A DNA stretch of 64,000 nucleotides, taken from assembly GCF_918797505.1 (NCBI RefSeq), contig NC_092802.1, forward strand, positions 11,551,480 to 11,615,479, given 5' to 3'. The stretch is from Bemisia tabaci (Eukaryota; Arthropoda; Insecta; Hemiptera; Aleyrodidae). Made by a program: the position numbers and the translations under genes. The notes below the pieces were generated by a model that saw nothing but the letters and a program-made list of their open reading frames with translations, was not told where the DNA came from and ran no database searches. Of the stretch, positions 59,178-64,000 are shown piece after piece (position 1 is the first letter of the stretch; each line of letters opens with the position of its first letter).

Positions 59178-59440
59178 GCGGGCTGATTGTTGAAATTGAT
59201 AGACAAGGCTATAGACAAAGAAGACATAAGGGGTATGGAGCGATCCTATTGGTTCAAATGGGTGCTTCTTGTGGACTAAGGGAGAAAATAATGGACTAAC
59301 TAAAGGGTCTGCCGTTAATTAGTCTATTACCTACCTCCTTTGTTCGTTGCAACCACCCGCTTCCACCAATAGGACCCCTCCATAAAATGTTTGTCTTCTA
59401 TGTCTATAGCTTTGGCTAACAACTTCAAAAATCAGCCCGC
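59178..59440. mobile_element. MITE family C, copy 3
   Basis: 263 bp, GCGGGCTGATTGTTGAAATT to ATCAGCCCGC, with the same inner blocks as copies 1 and 2. Confidence 0.85.
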
Positions 59441-59476
59441 TGGCCCATTCTTTCACACTTTTTACCAAGTATACTT

Positions 59477-59690
59477 CACTGGAAAAAAAGTAGCTTGGAT
59501 CTAGAGTCCAGACTCTTAAAAACATTGACAAGAAAAAATACTCTTGATTCAAATGGAAATCCGCTTAAATCAAGAGGCCTGGCTCTTCGATTCAAGGAAA
59601 AATCCGATTGAATTAAGAGTGTTTTTTCTTGTCAATGTTTTTAAGAGTCTTCTTGATCCAAGCTACTGTTTTTACCGGCGTTATAGAAAG
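59477..59690. mobile_element. MITE family D, copy 2
   Basis: CACTGGAAAAAAAGTAGCTT at the left and AAGCTACTGTTTTTACCGGCG-like right end, with the ACTCTTGATT inner arms. Confidence 0.8.
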
Positions 59691-59819
59691 TTGTTTATCC
59701 GCATATTGCATCTATTTATCATGATTGATAATAATGTATTAAGGCAAAGATGCAAATTTTATTTTTAAAAATAACCATGGTTTACCGTATATTACCTTAT
59801 TACCAATTGTTAAAGTGTC

Positions 59820-60400
59820 CTTACCTTTGAGAAACTCTCGAAAAAATCATTTTTTTTTAAGTGCGCCGGCAACTTCGATCCACATTTCGGGAGCCCAGCG
59901 AAGCCGGCTGCCAAGACATCTGCTCTGAAGAACCACCCATCTCCAATGGCACCACCCCGCGCAGATGCGTGGTTCTCGCCGAGCAGGGATTCTTCCGGGT
60001 GCATTTGCGTAGGCAACGGCGAGGGGCTCTATTTCGGGGGGGGGGGGGGGCGTCGAATCTGGCTCCTTTTTTACGACCTCGGCGGCACATTACATCTCAT
60101 CGGAGCGCGTCTGTTTTGTCTTACAAGCTGTAATCGTTTGTTTTTCCTCGGGCCGACCCTCCGGGACCTCCGATCTCGGAAGGGTTAGCGTTTTACGATC
60201 ACGAGCCGTGTGATGCCTGCGCGCAGCATCCCTTCCGCTTTCGACCCTCCTGCTTGCCCCCCCAACCCCCCACCCCCCACCCCCCGTCCCCCTGCGTGTT
60301 CATTGATATAGCGGTGCGGTGACGTAACGAAATCTATCGAGATGATGGACCACCAGGGGTGATTCTTACAAGCTGATTTTTCTCCGTTTAAATGTATGTA
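59820..60400. other. GC-rich intergenic island
   Basis: It holds a 12-G run near 60040 and CCCCCCAACC-type tracts near 60260, with many CpG. Frames of 68-90 codons on both strands overlap without motifs. I cannot assign a gene. Confidence 0.35.
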
Positions 60401-60531
60401 CAGCAATCTATGCTAAGTAAGATGCTGTTCATTAGGTGGGCGTTTTAGACGTATTTAAATCAAAAGAAACTTTGTAAATTTTGACACGATCGGATACTAC
60501 ACATAATCGGAAAATTAGACACAGTGCCATA

Positions 60532-60784
60532 CTGCCTTGCTAAGGAAGAACGCCGTATGAGCCTCCAGACGTTGCCAGGTTTCCTCCGATAAAAACCGAA
60601 ATTACTGGGAAATTTGTGAATTTTTTTCCCCAAAATTTTCAGACAATTTAGTGCGCAATTTAATCTAAAATATCTGAAAGTTTCGAGGAAAAATATCCAT
60701 GAATTTTGTCAGAAATACTTGTTTTATCGAGGGAAATTTGGCAACTCTCGAATGTTCATACGGCGTTTTTCCTTAGCACGGCAG
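60532..60784. mobile_element. MITE family A, copy 9
   Basis: Complete copy, CTGCCTTGCTAAGGAAGAAC to TTCCTTAGCACGGCAG. The next element begins at the very next base. Confidence 0.87.
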
Positions 60785-61293
60785 AATAGAGATAAGCATT
60801 TCCCGAATCAAGCCATCGTTATTTTGTTGAAGTAAAGTTGATTTGTAAATTTTTTTTAAAAACATGTTTTGGTTGTTGCTGAGAATAAAATATTATTGAA
60901 GATCAAGATAAAACGTTCTTGAAATAAACTAGTTTTTCGAAGTGCAATTCTGGCAGATCTCTCCATGATTAAGAGAGAACTGGATGTATTTACATCAAAA
61001 GGAATTATGTACATTCTGTCATGAGCCCTGAGAGCCATAAGAATACAGACATGACAGGGCTCATAATGAATATTGTTCCATATAATTTAAATGTGTCCAG
61101 TTCTCTCATAAACGTGGAGACATTTCCCTTAATCGCACCTCGAGAAACAAATTTGTTTCAAGAACGTTTTATCTTGATCTTTAAAAATTGTTTATTCTAA
61201 GCAATAATTAAAAATATTTTTAAAACATTTTATACAGCACCTTTAATCCAACAAAATAGCAATGGGTAAATTCGGAAAATGCGTATCTCTATT
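60785..61293. mobile_element. 509-bp palindrome abutting family A copy 9
   Basis: AATAGAGATAAGCATTTCCC and complement at the ends. The arms are diverged but traceable to the centre near 61050, where GGGCTCAT blocks are paired. Confidence 0.75.
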
Positions 61294-61328
61294 GCAACGT
61301 GTCAAAATCTCCGATTATTTTCAATTTT

Positions 61329-61329
<1 letters not shown>

Positions 61330-61363
<34 letters not shown>

Positions 61364-61452
61364 AACAAAATATCCCCTCGAAATTTTTTGTAAATCTTTT
61401 AGAACCAGTGAAGAAATTCTCCAGAAATTTCAAAAAAAAAAAAAAAAAAAAA
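61330..61452 (+). repeat. two poly-A runs
   Basis: A runs of about 32 and 20 bases flank about 70 bp of AT-rich sequence. Confidence 0.85.
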
Positions 61453-61554
61453 CTCTCGGTCAAATTCTTTCCAAAAAGTTGAGAGGAACCATTTATGATT
61501 TTGCAATTAGGAGATTCTCCTTTTTCGACATTAATCATAAATAGTGTTGCTTAT

Positions 61555-61815
61555 CGATAGTGAAACTACTGAAACGCGTATCTCACAATCAGTTTGCAGC
61601 GTTGCAGACTTCCTGCCTTGCTGTATTTTCTACTTAGAAAACTACTAAGCGTATCACTTCTTGAAAACCTCGGTGATTTTTATTCTCTATATGAAGAATA
61701 TTATGTGACAATTCCGAGTAATAATGTTGATTGGGTCTCCTTTAAAAATTGAAAGAGAGGTGGAGATTTTGAAACACTGCAACTGCGATACGCATTTTTG
61801 CAGTTTTACCGTCGT
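61555..61815. mobile_element. MITE family F, copy 2 (diverged)
   Basis: AGTGAAACTACTGAAACGCG at the left and an inverted TTTTACCGTCG-type end at the right, with GCAGACTTCCTG inside as in the copy at 62458. Confidence 0.6.
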
Positions 61816-62457
61816 TATGAAAAATCGTGGATATTTTCCTCTAGAATCATCAAGTGGACTAAATTAAATCACGAATCAAATACTCCCAAAATAATCGAAG
61901 GGAAGAGAGTAATGTTTCCTTAAATAATGTACTATCAAAAGAAATTTAGCAACATCCAGACAGTCGCGCCAGACGGCCTTCCTCCAAAGAACGGTGGTAA
62001 AAGTATGGGGTATTTGACCGTGACAAACTTGACATGGGCGCTAATATTTTCATTGTGTTCGACCGCGCGACGGATCATAGACTTTCATGAAAAAGAGTAA
62101 GATGTGCTTTGTTTTATTTTTTTTCTCTCGTCCATCACCCCTCTCCCTCATTCTGAGGAAAATCCTGCTCAGCGATTTTTGTTGCCATTGGTCATTGAGA
62201 TATTTTGTCTGAGCACGTCCGATGCACGAGATGACGTGATAGCGACATTGGTCCAAAGTGGACAATCTCCAGCCTCACCCGGCACCAGTTACTTTAGATT
62301 CAGATTGTGTGCGCCTTCGTCCTGCCTTATCAACAAGTGTGGAATCAGCTCCTTAAAATCAGCATTTCCTCAATCAGGATCTACAGGTAAATTTATTTTA
62401 TTTAAACTGCGTATAAAAATGACCAATTCTCTATTCAGTGCAAAAAGACACATACCC
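61816..62457. other. intergenic, nothing recognised
   Basis: No repeat end or gene motif identified, apart from the start of an open frame that runs to 62532. Confidence 0.35.
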
Positions 62458-62706
62458 ACGGTGAAACTACCAAACCACGTATCTCGGTTTGCGACGTCGC
62501 AGACTTCCTGTCATACTTTATTTTTTAGATGAAAAACAACTTAACGCCCAGTCTTGAAAATTTGTGTGATTTTTCCTCATCGTGCGGAGAAAATTCTGTG
62601 AAAATTTCAAGGAATGATATTGATTTGGTCTACTTCAAAAAAATAAAATGCGAGCGTAGATTTCTAAACACCGCAAACAAGATACGTGGTTTGGTAGTTT
62701 CACCGT
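62458..62706. mobile_element. MITE family F, copy 1
   Basis: ACGGTGAAACTACCAAACCA and complement form the ends of a 249-bp palindrome. GCGACGTCGCAGAC lies inside. Confidence 0.82.
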
Positions 62707-63334
62707 CGATACGCTTTTTCGGTTGTTTCGAGATCTAGGAGAAACCGGTTGTTGGCCGCACTCATCACAATGTAATCCGCAATTTTTGACATAAGATCTT
62801 GGGGTCAACGCTTGATTAGGCCATCAAATTTTTAGCTGTGTTGGAGATTTATTGCGGATATTTTCAAAATTCTGTTTCCTGCTGCGTTTTTCAAAAAACG
62901 TCGTTTACCAGACTAACGAATACAGCTTCATTTCAACTTAGCAAAATTTTCAGTCGGAACTATTAGTTTTAGCCTCGCACACGTAAATGGTGCCGCACAA
63001 GTCAACAATTTAAGAAGAAAAAAAATTAATCACTTGGATCAAACATAAAACTTGACGAACTCGAGACGCGTTTAAGCACCCTTCGCGTCATCCTCAGCCG
63101 CGAATCGACTTGATTGACGCCGAAGGTGTCGGAACTTGTCCCAAGTTTTAAGTGTAGTACAAGTGAGTAAATTCCCATTAATTTTTTTCAATTTTTTTTT
63201 TTAAATTGGCTAGATCGGGAAAACATTTTGCGCCTCTAAATGTCAATCTCACTGAATTTTCCTTTTTGCTGTAGGGTACAGATATGTAATAAAAAAACTC
63301 CTTGATGTAACGGAGCCCGGAATAATGATGATTT

Positions 63335-63591
63335 GGATCACACTCAGCAAAAAGGAACCAGTGCAATTACAGTGGTTTCAAAATCGTGCAACTTCTCCTT
63401 TTCTTAAAAAAAAAATACTTAATATAAGTACAGTATTAAAATTTACGCACTTATTTTCCTTTAAAATTAACAATCTTTCGGTGAGAAGCCAAAACTATTT
63501 GCTATTCAGGGAGATTTCTTTAATAAATATGAAGAGGCAACAATTTTACAACACTGTAATCACGTTGGTTCTATTTTGATAAATGCGATCC
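63335..63591. mobile_element. 257-bp palindromic MITE
   Basis: GGATCACACTCAGCAAAAAG and a diverged complement, flanked ATTT on both sides. It is the same length as the element at 21980-22236. Confidence 0.7.
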
Positions 63592-63922
63592 ATTTTAAGT
63601 TCGGAATTCAAACCCCGTTGTTTTTGGAAAAAGCTTCTTGAAATTCTGTTCTACCAGATTAGAAGCCATATCAATGTGCAATTTGCCATGACTCAGATTT
63701 TAAACAAAATTTAAGTTATCATACGCGCCCAATCGGTTTGCACTTGTCGTCTAATTATAAGCTTTACTTCCACTCATATGTATAATTTCCTTAACCTACT
63801 TTTTTCGGAACCTCTCGCTCCATTCGCAGCTTATAGTATCAACTATTCACTATGACGTCAACATCAGGTGTTGGTAACAAGTCAAGGATAGAGCAAACGA
63901 TTTCGAGAGAATTACCTGCATG

Positions 63923-64000
63923 CACTGGAAAAAAAACACATTGGATCTAGAGTCTAGACTCTTAAAAACATCGACAAGAAAAATTGCTCTTGATTCAATC
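63923..64000. mobile_element. MITE family D, copy 3, cut by window end
   Basis: CACTGGAAAAAAAACACATT and the following ACTCTTAAAAACATC block match family D. The element continues beyond the window. Confidence 0.8.

Overview
This looks like nuclear DNA of an insect. It is AT-rich, its genes are broken by many short GT-AG introns, and most of the window is non-coding and packed with palindromic DNA-transposon derivatives (MITEs). The gene families and repeat style suggest a hemipteran. A whitefly such as Bemisia is my best guess, from memory of similar repeats only, so species identity is low confidence.

I can support three protein-coding genes, all on the minus strand. (1) 567-23518: the first 11 coding exons (about 655 residues) of an FHIP/FAM160-type gene, the FTS-Hook-interacting subunit of the FHF dynein-adaptor complex. 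It runs off the left edge of the window. (2) 28449-30748: the C-terminal half of DPH1 (diphthamide biosynthesis), cut by a 500-N assembly gap at 30749-31248. (3) 36900-51546: an eight-exon cathepsin L-like gene that I reconstruct as a signal peptide, an I29 propeptide and a papain-fold domain whose catalytic His is Arg and whose active-site motif is eroded. A Pro/Thr/Lys tandem-repeat tail of about 560 residues and a short Cys-containing C-terminus follow. This secreted, mucin-like pseudo-protease is the most unusual gene here. One extra base early in the repeat exon breaks the frame.

Layout: 1-23.5 kb is FHIP, with large introns. Intron 4 (12802-20244) holds a 4.4 kb TIR element and a separate 1.85 kb palindrome with a perfect 8-bp target-site duplication. 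23.5-28.4 kb is intergenic with two hAT-like elements. 28.4-31.2 kb is DPH1 plus the gap. 31.2-36.9 kb is a nested transposon stack centred on a 4.2 kb foldback element. 36.9-51.6 kb is the pseudo-protease, its introns filled with MITEs, a tRNA-derived SINE head and a 1-kb tandem duplication. 51.6-64 kb is gene-free as far as I can see and holds repeats of the same families.

The repeats are the second theme. Several families recur (called A to F below), some inserted into each other, so relative ages can be read directly. A unit of about 70 bp is shared by three otherwise unrelated transposon families. Several families have GG...CC termini and sit next to A/T trinucleotides. The three genes share no obvious pathway.
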